A DNA stretch of 64,000 bases from IDS-8 sp035304345 (GCA_035304345.1 DATGQE010000003.1:1-64000), one strand, 5' to 3'. Numbered from the stretch's first letter, positions 17,450 to 26,449 are shown. The notes: generated from the letters alone by a model not told the origin. Numbers and translations are program-made.

Positions 17450-19228
17450 ATGCGGGGTGATCAAGGCGAGCTCACTGCCGTCGGCCGGACGATCTGGCAG
17501 GCGAAGTACCGCCTGGACGAAGGTGCCGCGCCGGAGGCGACGTTCGAGGCGACGCGGCGGCGCGTCAGCCGCGCGATTGCGCAGGTGGAGGCGGATCCGG
17601 AGCACTGGGAGGCGGCGTTCGCGGACCTGCTCGCGGACTTCCGGTTCCTGCCGGGCGGGCGCATCTGGGCGGGCGCCGGCAGCGACCGGGACGTGACGCT
17701 GTTCAACTGCTTCGTCGCCGGCGCAATCCAGGATTCCATGGAGGGAATCCTGGACGCCCTGCGGGAGACGGCACTGACGCTGCAGCAGGGCGGCGGCGTG
17801 GGGCTCGACTTTTCCACGCTGCGCCCGGCCGGGCAAGTCGCGCAACGCACCGGGCAGGTCGCATCCGGCCCGGTCTCTTTCATGCACGTCTGGGATGCCC
17901 TGTGCCGGACCATCCTCTCGAGCGGCACGCGCCGCGGCGCGATGATGGGAACGCTGCACTGCGAGCATCCCGACGTCGAGGCCTTCGTCGATGCCAAGCG
18001 CGACGGCACGGCGTTGCGCAACTTCAACCTTTCCGTGCTGGTCAGCGATGCGTTCATGCAGGCCGTCGCCGATGATGCGGAGTGGGTCCTGCGGTATCCG
18101 CCGGGAGCCGCCACCGCCGGTACGGGCGGCAACGGGCCGGCGGAATCGGGCCGCCGCGTGCCGGCGCGCGCACTCTGGCGTCGCATCGCGGAGGCGGCTC
18201 ACGCCGGCGCGGAGCCCGGCGTCCTGTTCGTCGACACGGTCAACCGCGAGAACAACCTCTGGTATTGCGAAACGATCCGGGCGACGAACCCCTGCGGCGA
18301 AATTCCGCTGCCGCCTTACGGCGCCTGCAACCTCGGCTCGATCAACCTGCCCGTGTTCATAAAGTCCCCGTTCAGCCGCTCGTCCTCGTTCGACTGGCCA
18401 GCGCTCTCCGCGACCGTCGAGACGGCGGTGCGCTTCCTCGACGACGTGATCGACGCATCGCGGTTTCCGCTCCCTGCACAGGCAGAGCGGGCGCGCGCGA
18501 CTCGCCGTATCGGGCTCGGCATCACCGGCCTCGCGGACGCACTGGTCATGCTCGGCCTGCACTACGACAGCGAGGCCGCCCGTGACCTTGCGCGGCGCGT
18601 CATGGCGGCGGTGCGGGATACGGCCTATGCGGCATCCGTGCGCCTCGCACGGGAGAAAGGCCCGTTCCCGCTGCTCGACCGGGAGCGCTACCTCGCCGGG
18701 CCGTTCGTTCGCCGGCTGCCGGAGGAGCTCCGCGGCGGGATCGCCGCCCACGGGATCCGCAACAGCCACCTGCTCGCCATTGCCCCGGCCGGCACGATCA
18801 GCCTGCTCGCGGGCAACGTGTCGAGCGGCATCGAGCCGATCTATGCGCTCGAGGCGACGCGCGACGTGCGCGGACCCGATCTCGGGATCCGCACGATTGC
18901 CGTGCGTGACTTCGCCTACGAAGCATGGCTCGCTGCCGGCGGCGATCCGGCCCGGCCGGACCCGGCGTTCGTGACCTCGGCGCACCTGCGCCCGGAGGCG
19001 CACCTCGAGATGCAGGCGACCCTGCAGCCGTTCGTGGACAACGCGATCTCGAAAACCGTGACGCTCGACGCCAACGCGACGGTGGAGGACGTCGAGCGGA
19101 TCTTCACCCGCGCCCGCGAGCTCGGCCTGAAGGGCTGCACCGTGTTCCGCCCCGGCACGGAGCGAGGCGAGGTATTGCGCGGCAGGGATGCGCCGCACTG
19201 CTGCCACGTCGAGCGCGAAGCGGATTGA
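17450..19228 (+). CDS. nrdJ: Adenosylcobalamin-dependent ribonucleotide reductase (class II)
   Basis: A 592-residue class II enzyme that reduces ribonucleotides to deoxyribonucleotides using adenosylcobalamin as radical source. Visible catalytic residues: Cys87 (LFNCFV) and Cys293 (YGACNLGSIN) as the redox pair, Cys282 and Glu284 in NPCGEIPLP as thiyl radical and catalytic Glu. SGTRRGAMMG and APAGTISLLAG are also typical. The tail ends in a CC pair (HCCHVE), a plausible thioredoxin-linked shuttle. The ATG at 17450 lies 8 bases after GGAGG (17437-17441); a TTG at 17435 falls on that site and was rejected. The protein is short for the family and lacks an ATP-cone. No cobalamin riboswitch or NrdR box was seen upstream. 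Confidence 0.93.
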   Translation: MRGDQGELTAVGRTIWQAKYRLDEGAAPEATFEATRRRVSRAIAQVEADPEHWEAAFADLLADFRFLPGGRIWAGAGSDRDVTLFNCFVAGAIQDSMEGILDALRETALTLQQGGGVGLDFSTLRPAGQVAQRTGQVASGPVSFMHVWDALCRTILSSGTRRGAMMGTLHCEHPDVEAFVDAKRDGTALRNFNLSVLVSDAFMQAVADDAEWVLRYPPGAATAGTGGNGPAESGRRVPARALWRRIAEAAHAGAEPGVLFVDTVNRENNLWYCETIRATNPCGEIPLPPYGACNLGSINLPVFIKSPFSRSSSFDWPALSATVETAVRFLDDVIDASRFPLPAQAERARATRRIGLGITGLADALVMLGLHYDSEAARDLARRVMAAVRDTAYAASVRLAREKGPFPLLDRERYLAGPFVRRLPEELRGGIAAHGIRNSHLLAIAPAGTISLLAGNVSSGIEPIYALEATRDVRGPDLGIRTIAVRDFAYEAWLAAGGDPARPDPAFVTSAHLRPEAHLEMQATLQPFVDNAISKTVTLDANATVEDVERIFTRARELGLKGCTVFRPGTERGEVLRGRDAPHCCHVEREAD

Positions 19229-19275
19229 GAATCGGATTCAGAACCCTATCGATGGGACATTCCGGAGGAAAAGCC

Positions 19276-19665
19276 GTGAGACCGATACTGATGATGGCAC
19301 TCGCTGCACTGCTGGCGTCGGCATGCGCCACCGTGGATCGCCACGCGGAGGCGGAAGGACCGCTGCCGGAAGGCGTGGTGAACTGCGTGAACCTGCGCCA
19401 GGTGGACCGCATCCAGATCATGGACGAGCAGCACATCCTGTTCCGCCTGCACGGCGGCAAGATGTACACCAACCACCTGCTCAGCCGCTGTCCGGGCCTG
19501 CGCCGCGACGACACCATCATGTACCGGACTACGCTGAACCAGCTCTGCCACCTCGACATGTTCACGATCCTGCGGAACATCGGCGGCGGGTTCATGCCCG
19601 GCGCGACCTGCGCCTTCGGCAGGTTTCACCCGACGACGGAGGAAGAGATCGAGGACCGGCGCTGA
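19276..19665 (+). CDS. DUF6491 family lipoprotein
   Basis: A 129-residue secreted protein. The GTG at 19276 follows GGAGGAA at 19264-19270, and the product begins with a hydrophobic signal ending in a lipobox-like ASAC. The mature part has the DUF6491 pattern: a CVNL motif, a repeat of charged and aromatic residues, HILFRLHGGKMYTNHL, a C-P-G-L segment and a late GATCAFGRF. Four mature cysteines suggest disulfides in the periplasm. Function is unknown. An ATG at 19252 is possible but has no good ribosome binding site. It lies 47 bases after nrdJ and may be cotranscribed. Confidence 0.8.
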   Translation: MRPILMMALAALLASACATVDRHAEAEGPLPEGVVNCVNLRQVDRIQIMDEQHILFRLHGGKMYTNHLLSRCPGLRRDDTIMYRTTLNQLCHLDMFTILRNIGGGFMPGATCAFGRFHPTTEEEIEDRR

Positions 19666-19669
19666 GCGC

Positions 19670-19688
19670 ACGCCGGCAAGACCGGCGT
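19670..19688. terminator. Possible bidirectional terminator hairpin
   Basis: ACGCCGG and CCGGCGT form a perfect 7-bp stem around a CAAGA loop, in the 27-base gap between the convergent DUF6491 and rtcB genes. There is no T tract on either side, so termination is likely from position more than from sequence. Confidence 0.4.
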
Positions 19689-19692
19689 CCCG

Positions 19693-21123
19693 TCAGCCCT
19701 TGACGCAAACGAGCGGCCTGAGCCGGCAGACCTTGCGTGCGAGGCCGGCCCGGTCGGCGGAGTCGACGACGGCGGTGACGTCCTTGTAGGCACCCGGTGC
19801 CTCCTCGGCGACCCCGCGCTGCGACGGCGAGCGGACCAGGATCCCCTGCGCGGCCAGCTCGTCGATCACCTGCCGGCCGCTCCATTGCCGCAGGGCCTGC
19901 TGGCGGCTCATCGCCCGCCCGGCACCGTGACACGCGGAGCTGAAGGAGAGGGCCGCGGATTCCTTCGTGCCGGCGAGCACGTAGGAGGACGTGCCCATCG
20001 AGCCGCCGATGATCACCGGCTGGCCGACGGACCGGTACCGCTCGGGCAGGTCGGGCATGCCGGGACCGAAGGCACGGGTAGCGCCCTTGCGGTGCACGAA
20101 CAGCGTGCGGCGCTCGCCGTCGACCTGGTGCACCTCCTCGCGGCAGGTGTTGTGGGACACGTCGTAGAGGACCTCGAGGTCGGCGTCCGGGAACAGGCCG
20201 GCAAAGGTCTCCCGCGTGATATGGGTCAGTATCTGTCGGTTCGCGAGCGCGCAGTTCGTCGCGGCGCGCAGGGCACCCAGGTAGCGTTGGCCGAGCTCGG
20301 ACGTGATCGGCGCGCAGGCGAGCTCGCGGTCGGGCAGCTCGATCCCGAACTCTTTCGCGGCGACTGCCATCTCGCGCAGGAACTCCGTGCCGATCTGGTG
20401 GCCGAGGCCGCGCGAGCCGCAATGGATGCTGATCACGACGTGCTCCGGCGCGAGGCCGAAGGCTTGCGCGGTCGCCTCGTCGTAGACCTCGCTCACGTAC
20501 TGCACTTCGAGGTAGTGATTGCCCGATCCCAGCGTGCCCATCTGGTCGCGTTGCCGCTGACGGGCGCGCTCGGACACGGCGGCCGGGTCGGCTCCGGGCT
20601 GGCAGCCCTGTGATTCGATGAACTCGAGGTCGGCTTCGCGGCCGTAGCCTTGCGCGACCGCCCAGCGCGCGCCGCCGGCCAGCATCCGGGTCATCTCGTC
20701 GTCGCTGAGTCGAATCGCACCGGCGGAGCCGACGCCGGCCGGTATGCTCTCCGCGAGCCGGTCCGCCAGCGCTTCCCGCACCGGCAGGACGTCCGCGCGC
20801 AGGAGGCCGGGACGGAGCATGCGGATGCCGCAGGAGATGTCGAAGCCGACGCCGCCCGCGGAGATCACGCCGCCTGCGTCCGGATCGAATGCCGCGACGC
20901 CGCCGATCGGGAAGCCGTAGCCCCAGTGCGCGTCGGGCATGGCCAGCGCGGCGCTCACGATACCGGGCAGCCGTGCGACGTTGCTGATCTGCTCGCGCAC
21001 CTTTTCGTCCATCGCTTCGATCAGGGCGCGATCGGCGAAGATCACGGCGGGCACGCGCATTCCGTCCGTGGGAGGAATGCGCCAGCGATCACCGTCGAGT
21101 GGCTCGAGCGTGGTGACGTCCAT
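19693..21123 (-). CDS. rtcB: RNA-splicing ligase RtcB
   Basis: A 476-residue GTP- and Mn-dependent RNA ligase joining 2',3'-cyclic phosphate (or 3'-phosphate) and 5'-OH RNA ends. Family motifs in order: PDAHWGYGFPIGG, the Cys-containing metal site FDISCGIRM, GSGNHYLEVQ, HCGSRGLGHQ, DVSHNTCREE, and ACHGAGRAMSR with the His that forms the GMP adduct. All expected metal-binding His and Cys residues are visible. No rtcA or rtcR gene lies nearby; its helper archease is encoded at 16861-17289. It diverges from an iron-regulated TonB receptor. Confidence 0.96.
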   Translation of the reverse strand: MDVTTLEPLDGDRWRIPPTDGMRVPAVIFADRALIEAMDEKVREQISNVARLPGIVSAALAMPDAHWGYGFPIGGVAAFDPDAGGVISAGGVGFDISCGIRMLRPGLLRADVLPVREALADRLAESIPAGVGSAGAIRLSDDEMTRMLAGGARWAVAQGYGREADLEFIESQGCQPGADPAAVSERARQRQRDQMGTLGSGNHYLEVQYVSEVYDEATAQAFGLAPEHVVISIHCGSRGLGHQIGTEFLREMAVAAKEFGIELPDRELACAPITSELGQRYLGALRAATNCALANRQILTHITRETFAGLFPDADLEVLYDVSHNTCREEVHQVDGERRTLFVHRKGATRAFGPGMPDLPERYRSVGQPVIIGGSMGTSSYVLAGTKESAALSFSSACHGAGRAMSRQQALRQWSGRQVIDELAAQGILVRSPSQRGVAEEAPGAYKDVTAVVDSADRAGLARKVCRLRPLVCVKG

Positions 21124-21218
21124 CGCGAACGGGCGCAGACCGTCGGTCTTCCATCAGTCGTTATCCCCCAATCTAGAGGGTTCGCCGGCGGGTCGCCACC
21201 CGGGCATGACATCCCGTA

Positions 21219-21248
21219 TTGCGAATGAGAATGATTACCATTTACACT
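21219..21248 (+). promoter_or_regulatory. Fur box within promoter of the TonB receptor gene
   Basis: GCGAATGAGAATGATTACC at 21221-21239 matches the 19-base Fur consensus at 14 positions by hand count. It sits between a possible -35 (TTGCGA, 21219-21224) and -10 (TACACT, 21243-21248), spacer 18. Iron-loaded Fur bound here would block polymerase, giving expression under iron limitation. The start codon is 81 bases downstream of the -10. Confidence 0.75.
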
Positions 21249-21328
21249 ACGCCGGCCGCCGGCGAGTCGCGGCCGCGCGGCACCGAGACAAGAACGAAGT
21301 CGTGGACCCTACCTGCAAGGAGCCGTCC

Positions 21329-23461
21329 GTGCGCAAGAACACCGCCTCTCCGGCCAGCCGCCCGTGGACCCGCCTGGCCGTCGCCACTGCCATCCTGGGT
21401 GCAACCGGCGGCCTGGCCGCCGCGCCCGCGAGCGCCCAGGAGTCCGAAGACGCCGAGCCGGACCGCTCGCTGCCGACGATCGTCGTCATCGGCAAGGCAG
21501 AGGACGCCATCGACCGCCAGCCGGCCGCGGTTTCCCTCGTCACGACCGAAGCGCTGGAGCTGCGCCAGCCGCGCTCGACGGAGGAAGCGCTGCGGGGCGT
21601 CCCCGGCGTCGCGATCAAGCCGGAGGAGGAGACGGCCATCGTCTCGAACATCGGCATCCGGGGCTTGAGCGCCGCGGATTACAAGACGCTGATCCTCGAG
21701 GACGGTGCGCCGGTCGCGCCCGGCCTGTTCGTCGGCAACGCCCGCTACTACAACCCGCGCATCCAGCGGATGGACAGCATCGAGGTGCTCCGCGGCGCCG
21801 CGTCGTTGCGTTACGGCCCGAGCACCATCGGCGGCGTCATCAACTACGTGACCAAGGAGCCGCGTGACGGCGTCGAGGTCGGCCTCCGCGCCGGATCCTT
21901 CGACACCCGGGAAGCGACGCTCGAGCTCGGCGCGAGCACGCCGTCCGGTGACGGGACCTTCGGCGCGTTCGTCACGCACGCGCAAAGCGACGGCTTCATG
22001 GACAAGGGCTACGACATGCTCGACGTCGTGCTGAAGGCGGGGCTCGCCCTTTCGGACAACCAGCGGCTCGGCCTGAAGTACACGGACTACGACAATGACG
22101 CGAACATCTCCTATCGCGGCCTGTTCATGGACGAGTACCTCGCCGGGGCCGACTACAACCCGGCACCGGACGACTGGTTCCTGACCGGCCGGCGCTCGCT
22201 CGATCTCAATCACGAGTGGCGGATCGGCACGAATGCGCGCCTGAACACGCTCGTGTACGGCAGCACGATGCACCGCCACTACTGGCGCTTTGCGACCGAC
22301 AACGCGGCATCGGCCGCCGCCGGGCGCTGGGTGTACACGGACAACGTGAACGGCAACAACCGCGACTTCGAGCGCTTCGGCATCGACAGCCGGTTGCTCC
22401 TCGATCACTCGAGCTTCGGCATCGCGAACGAAACCGAGATCGGCGTGCGGTACATGACCGAAGAGATGCACGACCGGACCGTGGCCGGCACCCGGGCCAC
22501 GCCCCGTACCGGCCCGCTGAACAAGGACGTGGTCGATTCGGCGGACAGCCTCGCGCTGTACGTGCAGAACCGCTTCGTGCTCTCGGAGCGGCTGGCCCTG
22601 ACGGCCGGCTTGCGCGCGGAGCGCTACGAGCAGACGCGTGAAGACCGCCGCATACCGGCCGACTCGGCCAACTCGGTCGATACCTCCAATACCGAGGTGA
22701 TGCCGGGTATCGGTGTGACCTTCGAGCTCATGCCCGACGTCCAGCTCTTCGCCAACGCCTACGAGGCCTTCGCCCCTGCGCTGAACAGCGATGCGCTGAA
22801 CGGCCTGCAGGACCAGCGGCTCGATGCCGAGCGCTCGACGAACGTCGAGGTCGGGGTACGCGGCCGCACGCGGGGCGAGCGGATCCGCTACGAGCTGACC
22901 GCGTTCCGCATGGACTTCGACAACCAGATCATCCCGGCGAACAGCAACAGCGAGTTCCAGGTGACGAACGGCGGCAAGACGTTTCACCAGGGCCTCGAAG
23001 GCGGGCTGGGCATCGACGTCGGCGGCGGCTTCACCGTCGACGCGACCTTCACGTACGTGCCCGACGCCGAGTTCGACGGCGACCGGTTCGATCGCGACGG
23101 CGTGCTGACGACACCGGACGGCAACCGCATTCCGTACACGCCGGAGTGGGTCGCGAACCTCGGCATCGCGTACACGAGGGACAAGTTCCGCGGCGCGGTG
23201 AACGTGTACCACACCGGCGCGCAGTACACCGACGTCCTGAACACCCGGGACATCACGGAGAACCTGACGGGCTTCTTCACCGGCCGCATCGACGGCTACA
23301 CGCTGGTGGATCTGAGCCTGCTCTACGACGTCACCGAGCAGCTCAACGTGAGCGCGACGCTCAAGAACGCGACCGACGAGCGCTACGTCGCGAGCCTGCG
23401 CCAGGGCATCTACGTGGGGCCCGAGCGCAGCGTCGACGTCGCGCTGCGCTACCGGTTCTAG
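21329..23461 (+). CDS. Fur-regulated TonB-dependent siderophore receptor (FecA-like)
   Basis: A 710-residue outer-membrane receptor. The GTG start follows AAGGAG at 21317-21322 and opens a signal peptide ending near ASAQE. The plug has IGIRGLSAADYKTLILEDG and MDSIEVLRGAASLRYGPSTIGGVINYVTK, close to ferric citrate-type (FecA) receptors. The barrel ends in ALRYRF, a good outer-membrane C-terminal signature. A Fur box in the promoter supports ferric siderophore uptake. No N-terminal signalling domain or adjacent FecIR pair is present, so control is simple Fur repression. The ligand is not predictable. Confidence 0.92.
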   Translation: MRKNTASPASRPWTRLAVATAILGATGGLAAAPASAQESEDAEPDRSLPTIVVIGKAEDAIDRQPAAVSLVTTEALELRQPRSTEEALRGVPGVAIKPEEETAIVSNIGIRGLSAADYKTLILEDGAPVAPGLFVGNARYYNPRIQRMDSIEVLRGAASLRYGPSTIGGVINYVTKEPRDGVEVGLRAGSFDTREATLELGASTPSGDGTFGAFVTHAQSDGFMDKGYDMLDVVLKAGLALSDNQRLGLKYTDYDNDANISYRGLFMDEYLAGADYNPAPDDWFLTGRRSLDLNHEWRIGTNARLNTLVYGSTMHRHYWRFATDNAASAAAGRWVYTDNVNGNNRDFERFGIDSRLLLDHSSFGIANETEIGVRYMTEEMHDRTVAGTRATPRTGPLNKDVVDSADSLALYVQNRFVLSERLALTAGLRAERYEQTREDRRIPADSANSVDTSNTEVMPGIGVTFELMPDVQLFANAYEAFAPALNSDALNGLQDQRLDAERSTNVEVGVRGRTRGERIRYELTAFRMDFDNQIIPANSNSEFQVTNGGKTFHQGLEGGLGIDVGGGFTVDATFTYVPDAEFDGDRFDRDGVLTTPDGNRIPYTPEWVANLGIAYTRDKFRGAVNVYHTGAQYTDVLNTRDITENLTGFFTGRIDGYTLVDLSLLYDVTEQLNVSATLKNATDERYVASLRQGIYVGPERSVDVALRYRF

Positions 23462-23584
23462 GCAACCGGCATCGTTCGTGCCCGGGGCGGCACGGAGTGG
23501 CGGGAACGTGTATCATACGCGCCCAACCCGCCCAAGCCGTTGATCGTCCGGGATAATCAACAACAACGTCGTTCCGGGCACACA

Positions 23585-23652
23585 CGTCGCCAGGGTGGGG
23601 ACGGTCGGGCTCTTGCGGTGCGGGTATCCCGGCTTCGAATCCCGGGGCGACC
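23585..23652 (+). other. tRNA-like remnant in the permease leader
   Basis: A T-arm-like segment (loop TTCGAAT, 23634-23640, four of five stem pairs) is followed by GGCGACC, which pairs at six of seven positions with CGTCGCC at 23585-23591. The span is only 68 bases, and no acceptable anticodon arm or D-arm can be folded between. I therefore call it a decayed tRNA or tRNA-mimic, not a tRNA gene. It lies 41 bases before the start of an amino acid permease. The rest of the 232-base gap holds an imperfectly explained inverted repeat (GTTGAT 23539-23544, ATCAAC 23556-23561). Confidence 0.3.
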
Positions 23653-23693
23653 TGACGCGGTCGGGCGCCTTCCGGCGTGGGGAGAATGAAAAG

Positions 23694-25133
23694 GTGAACC
23701 TGTTTCGAACCAAACCCATCGAGACACACGCCGAGGTCGACTCCGGCCTCAAGAAGGTGCTGGGCCCCGTCGACCTCGTCCTCTTAGGGATCGGGGCGAT
23801 CATCGGCGCCGGCATTTTCGTGCTCACGGGCCTTGCGGCCGCCAATCATGCCGGCCCCGCCGTCGTCCTGTCGTTCGTGCTCGCCGGCACGGTCGTCGGC
23901 TTCTCCGCGTTGTCCTATGCCGAGCTCGCTTCCGCCATCGGCGGGGCGGGCAGCGCCTACAACTACGGCTACCACGGCCTGGGCGAGTTCGTCGCCTGGA
24001 TCATCGGCTGGCTGTTGATCCTCGAGTACAGCGTGGCCATCTCGGCGGTGTCGGTCGGGTGGTCCGGCTACGTCGACAACGCGCTGACCGCCATGGGCAT
24101 GGGCCTGCCCGAGGCGCTCACCAAGGCGCCGGGCGAGGGCGGGATCGTGAACCTGCCGGCACTGCTCGTCATCCTGGCGCTCGGCGTGCTGCTTGCGACC
24201 GGCGCGAAGGTGAGCTCACAGTTCAACGCGGTGATGGTGTTCGTGAAAGTCGCGGCCATCCTGCTGTTCATCGCCGTCGCCGCCTTCCACGTGCAGCCGG
24301 ACCTCTGGACGCCGTTCGTCCCCGAGCGTGGTGAGAACCCGCTGGGGGAGATCTCCTATGGCTGGCAGGGCGTCGTCGCGGGCGCGGCCAGCATCTTCTT
24401 CGCCTACATCGGCTTCGACGCCGTCTCCACGGCCGCGGAGGAGACCCGCAACCCGTCCCGCGACATGCCGATCGGAATTCTCGGATCGCTCGCGATCTGC
24501 ACCACGTTGTACATGGCGGTGGCGCTGCTCCTGACCGGCGTGGTGCCCTATCCGGACCTCAACGTCGCCTCGCCGGTGTCCGCCGCGTTGCTGCAGATCG
24601 GCGCCGACTGGGCCTCGGCGATGGTGGCCGTGGGCGCCATCGCGGGTCTGACGACGGTCATGCTCGTGCTGTACTTCGCGCTCACCCGGATCCTGTTCGC
24701 CATCTCCCGGGACGGCCTGCTGCCGCCGTTCTTTTCCCGCCTGAACGAACGCACCGGCAGCCCCGTCCGCGTCATCGTGTTCGCCGGCATCATCATGAGC
24801 ACCGTGGCCGGGTTTGCGCCGCTGCACACGATCGTCGAGCTCGTGAACATCGGCACGCTCGGTGCGTTCGTGGTGGTGTGCGCCGGCGTCGCGATCCTGC
24901 GCTTCACCAAGCCGGACCTCGAGCGGCCGTTCCGCACGCCGTTCAGCCCGGTCATCCCGGTGCTCGGCATTCTAGGCTGCATCTACCTCGCCGTGAATCT
25001 CAGCACGGACACCTGGACGCGCTTCTCGGCGTGGCTCGTGCTGGGGCTGATCATCTACTTCGCCTATTCCTACCGCAACAGTGCCCTCAACGGCGTGCGG
25101 CAGGACGCGCCGGCGCAAGCGCCGCTGGAGTAG
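23694..25133 (+). CDS. APC superfamily amino acid permease (YfnA/CAT-like)
   Basis: A 479-residue inner-membrane transporter with about twelve helices. The family signature begins at GLKKVLGPVDLVLLGIGAII and continues with GAGIFVLTG; the conserved FFAYIGFDAVSTAAEETRNP segment follows in the middle. These resemble bacterial cationic/branched-chain amino acid transporters of the YfnA type. The GTG start sits 9 bases after GGGGAG (23679-23684); the frame remains open upstream through a tRNA-like sequence, which I regard as leader. It converges on the universal stress protein gene. Confidence 0.9.
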   Translation: MNLFRTKPIETHAEVDSGLKKVLGPVDLVLLGIGAIIGAGIFVLTGLAAANHAGPAVVLSFVLAGTVVGFSALSYAELASAIGGAGSAYNYGYHGLGEFVAWIIGWLLILEYSVAISAVSVGWSGYVDNALTAMGMGLPEALTKAPGEGGIVNLPALLVILALGVLLATGAKVSSQFNAVMVFVKVAAILLFIAVAAFHVQPDLWTPFVPERGENPLGEISYGWQGVVAGAASIFFAYIGFDAVSTAAEETRNPSRDMPIGILGSLAICTTLYMAVALLLTGVVPYPDLNVASPVSAALLQIGADWASAMVAVGAIAGLTTVMLVLYFALTRILFAISRDGLLPPFFSRLNERTGSPVRVIVFAGIIMSTVAGFAPLHTIVELVNIGTLGAFVVVCAGVAILRFTKPDLERPFRTPFSPVIPVLGILGCIYLAVNLSTDTWTRFSAWLVLGLIIYFAYSYRNSALNGVRQDAPAQAPLE

Positions 25134-25138
25134 CACCG

Positions 25139-25201
25139 CGCGGTTGTCGAAACCGCGGTCGCCCGTTCGACAGGAGGGAGTCGGCACCGGTACCGGGTGC
25201 C
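25139..25201. terminator. Two hairpins between convergent permease and stress-protein genes
   Basis: A perfect 7-bp stem (CGCGGTT/AACCGCG, 25139-25157) begins 5 bases after the permease stop. A second 6-bp stem (GGCACC/GGTGCC, 25183-25201) follows. Neither has a T tract, but their placement suggests transcription termination or 3'-end protection. Nothing else is visible in the 177-base gap. Confidence 0.4.
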
Positions 25202-25310
25202 TGATTACCGACAAGGAGCGACCGTCTGGGAACCCCTGTGGATGGATCCGGCGGCGGTCCCGGCGGGCGATGCGCCGGCGCAGGGCGATCGAGCGTAAGG
25301 AGGCCTGCGC

Positions 25311-25763
25311 TCAGGACGGTTCCTGGCGCGCGCGCACCAGGAGCACGGGGACGGGCGAGGAGCGCAGGACCAGCTCGGCATCGCTCCCCATGGTGAGGCG
25401 GCGCAGGCCGCGGCGGCCGTGCGTGCCCATGACGATCACGTCGGCGGGGAGCCGCTTCGCCTGCTCGATGATGGCCCCGGCTGCGCCGCCGTCGGTGGCG
25501 CCGAGCAGGGTGCTCGTGCAGGGCACGCCGTGCTCGCGCACGAGGGCTTCGGCCTGCTCCAGCACGTGCTCCCCGCTCTCGCGCAGGGCCGCCGACAGCG
25601 CCTGCCACTCCGCCGGCGCCTGCCCGGCGGCGATGACGAACTCGTCCACCACGTGCACGAGCCCGATCGCCGCGCCCGTGGCTTTCGCGAAGCGGATCGC
25701 CTCCTCCAGGCCCCGCGAGGAGGCGGCGCTGCCGTCGACCGGCACGAGAATCTTCTGGTACAT
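25311..25763 (-). CDS. Universal stress protein (UspA family)
   Basis: A 150-residue single-domain Usp. It opens with YQKILVPVDGS and carries the ATP-binding signature G-2X-G-9X-GS (GTHGRRGLRRLTMGS) near the C-terminus, so it belongs to the nucleotide-binding class. Usp proteins accumulate under starvation, oxidative or metal stress and probably act as regulators or chaperone-like factors in the cytosol. It lies downstream of azoR on the same strand, 71 bases away, and could share its transcript. Confidence 0.93.
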   Translation of the reverse strand: MYQKILVPVDGSAASSRGLEEAIRFAKATGAAIGLVHVVDEFVIAAGQAPAEWQALSAALRESGEHVLEQAEALVREHGVPCTSTLLGATDGGAAGAIIEQAKRLPADVIVMGTHGRRGLRRLTMGSDAELVLRSSPVPVLLVRARQEPS

Positions 25764-25834
25764 AACCCTGGTCCTGTCGCAGTTCGCGCCGCCTCATCAT
25801 ACCGCTCACCGGGTGACGCCGGTGCAGGGCCGTT

Positions 25835-26449
25835 TCAGGCCGCGGCCATGGCGGGCGGCAGCAGGTTGGCGAGCGCGGCGTTGGCGGCGCCCAAGCTTTG
25901 CTCGCGCGCCTCGTCGCTGATGGCGAGTCCCTCCGCGTACAAAAACTTCGCGTCCTCGAGGCCGATGAACGCAAGGAACTGGCGCAGGAACGCCGTCTGC
26001 GAATGCGCGTCACCATGGTAGCCGCCTCGTGTCACGAACACGAAGACCTGCTTGCCCTTGACCAGGCCCTCGGCCCCGTGCTCCGTGTAGCGGAACGTCA
26101 CGCCGGCGCGGGCAACCTGGTCGAAGTAGTTGTGCAGCGCCGCCGGCACGGTGAAGTTGTACATCGGCACGGCGAGCACGACGATGTCCGCGGCCATCAG
26201 CTCCTCGATCAGCATGTCCGAGTCGCGCACCAGCGCCTGCTGGGCGGCGCTGCGCTCGGCGCTCGGCGTGCAGAACGCCTGGAACCGCTCCAGCGTGAGC
26301 GGCGGGACGGGGTCGGCGGCAAGGTCGCGGGTGACGACGCGCACCGCGCCATAGAGGCTCCGCAAGCCCTCGATGAAGCGATCGGCGAGCTGCGTGGAGC
26401 GGCCCCCGGCGCCGAACAGGCTGGACTGGATCTTGAGGACGGTTTTCAT
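25835..26449 (-). CDS. azoR: FMN-dependent NADH-azoreductase
   Basis: A 204-residue flavodoxin-fold quinone/azo reductase. Features: KIQSSLFGAGGRSTQLADRF for FMN phosphate binding, VPMYNFTVPAALHNYFDQV (the typical MYNF motif) and VTRGGYHG. It reduces quinones and azo compounds by two electrons with NADH in the cytosol, protecting from electrophiles. The ATG at 26449, 7 bases after GAGG, was preferred to a start 24 codons upstream. It is divergent from a LysR regulator, the usual arrangement for regulator and target. Confidence 0.93.
   Translation of the reverse strand: MKTVLKIQSSLFGAGGRSTQLADRFIEGLRSLYGAVRVVTRDLAADPVPPLTLERFQAFCTPSAERSAAQQALVRDSDMLIEELMAADIVVLAVPMYNFTVPAALHNYFDQVARAGVTFRYTEHGAEGLVKGKQVFVFVTRGGYHGDAHSQTAFLRQFLAFIGLEDAKFLYAEGLAISDEAREQSLGAANAALANLLPPAMAAA

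Noticed and set aside
23585..23652. A functional tRNA gene
   Set aside because: Too short, with a T-stem mismatch and no anticodon or D arm.
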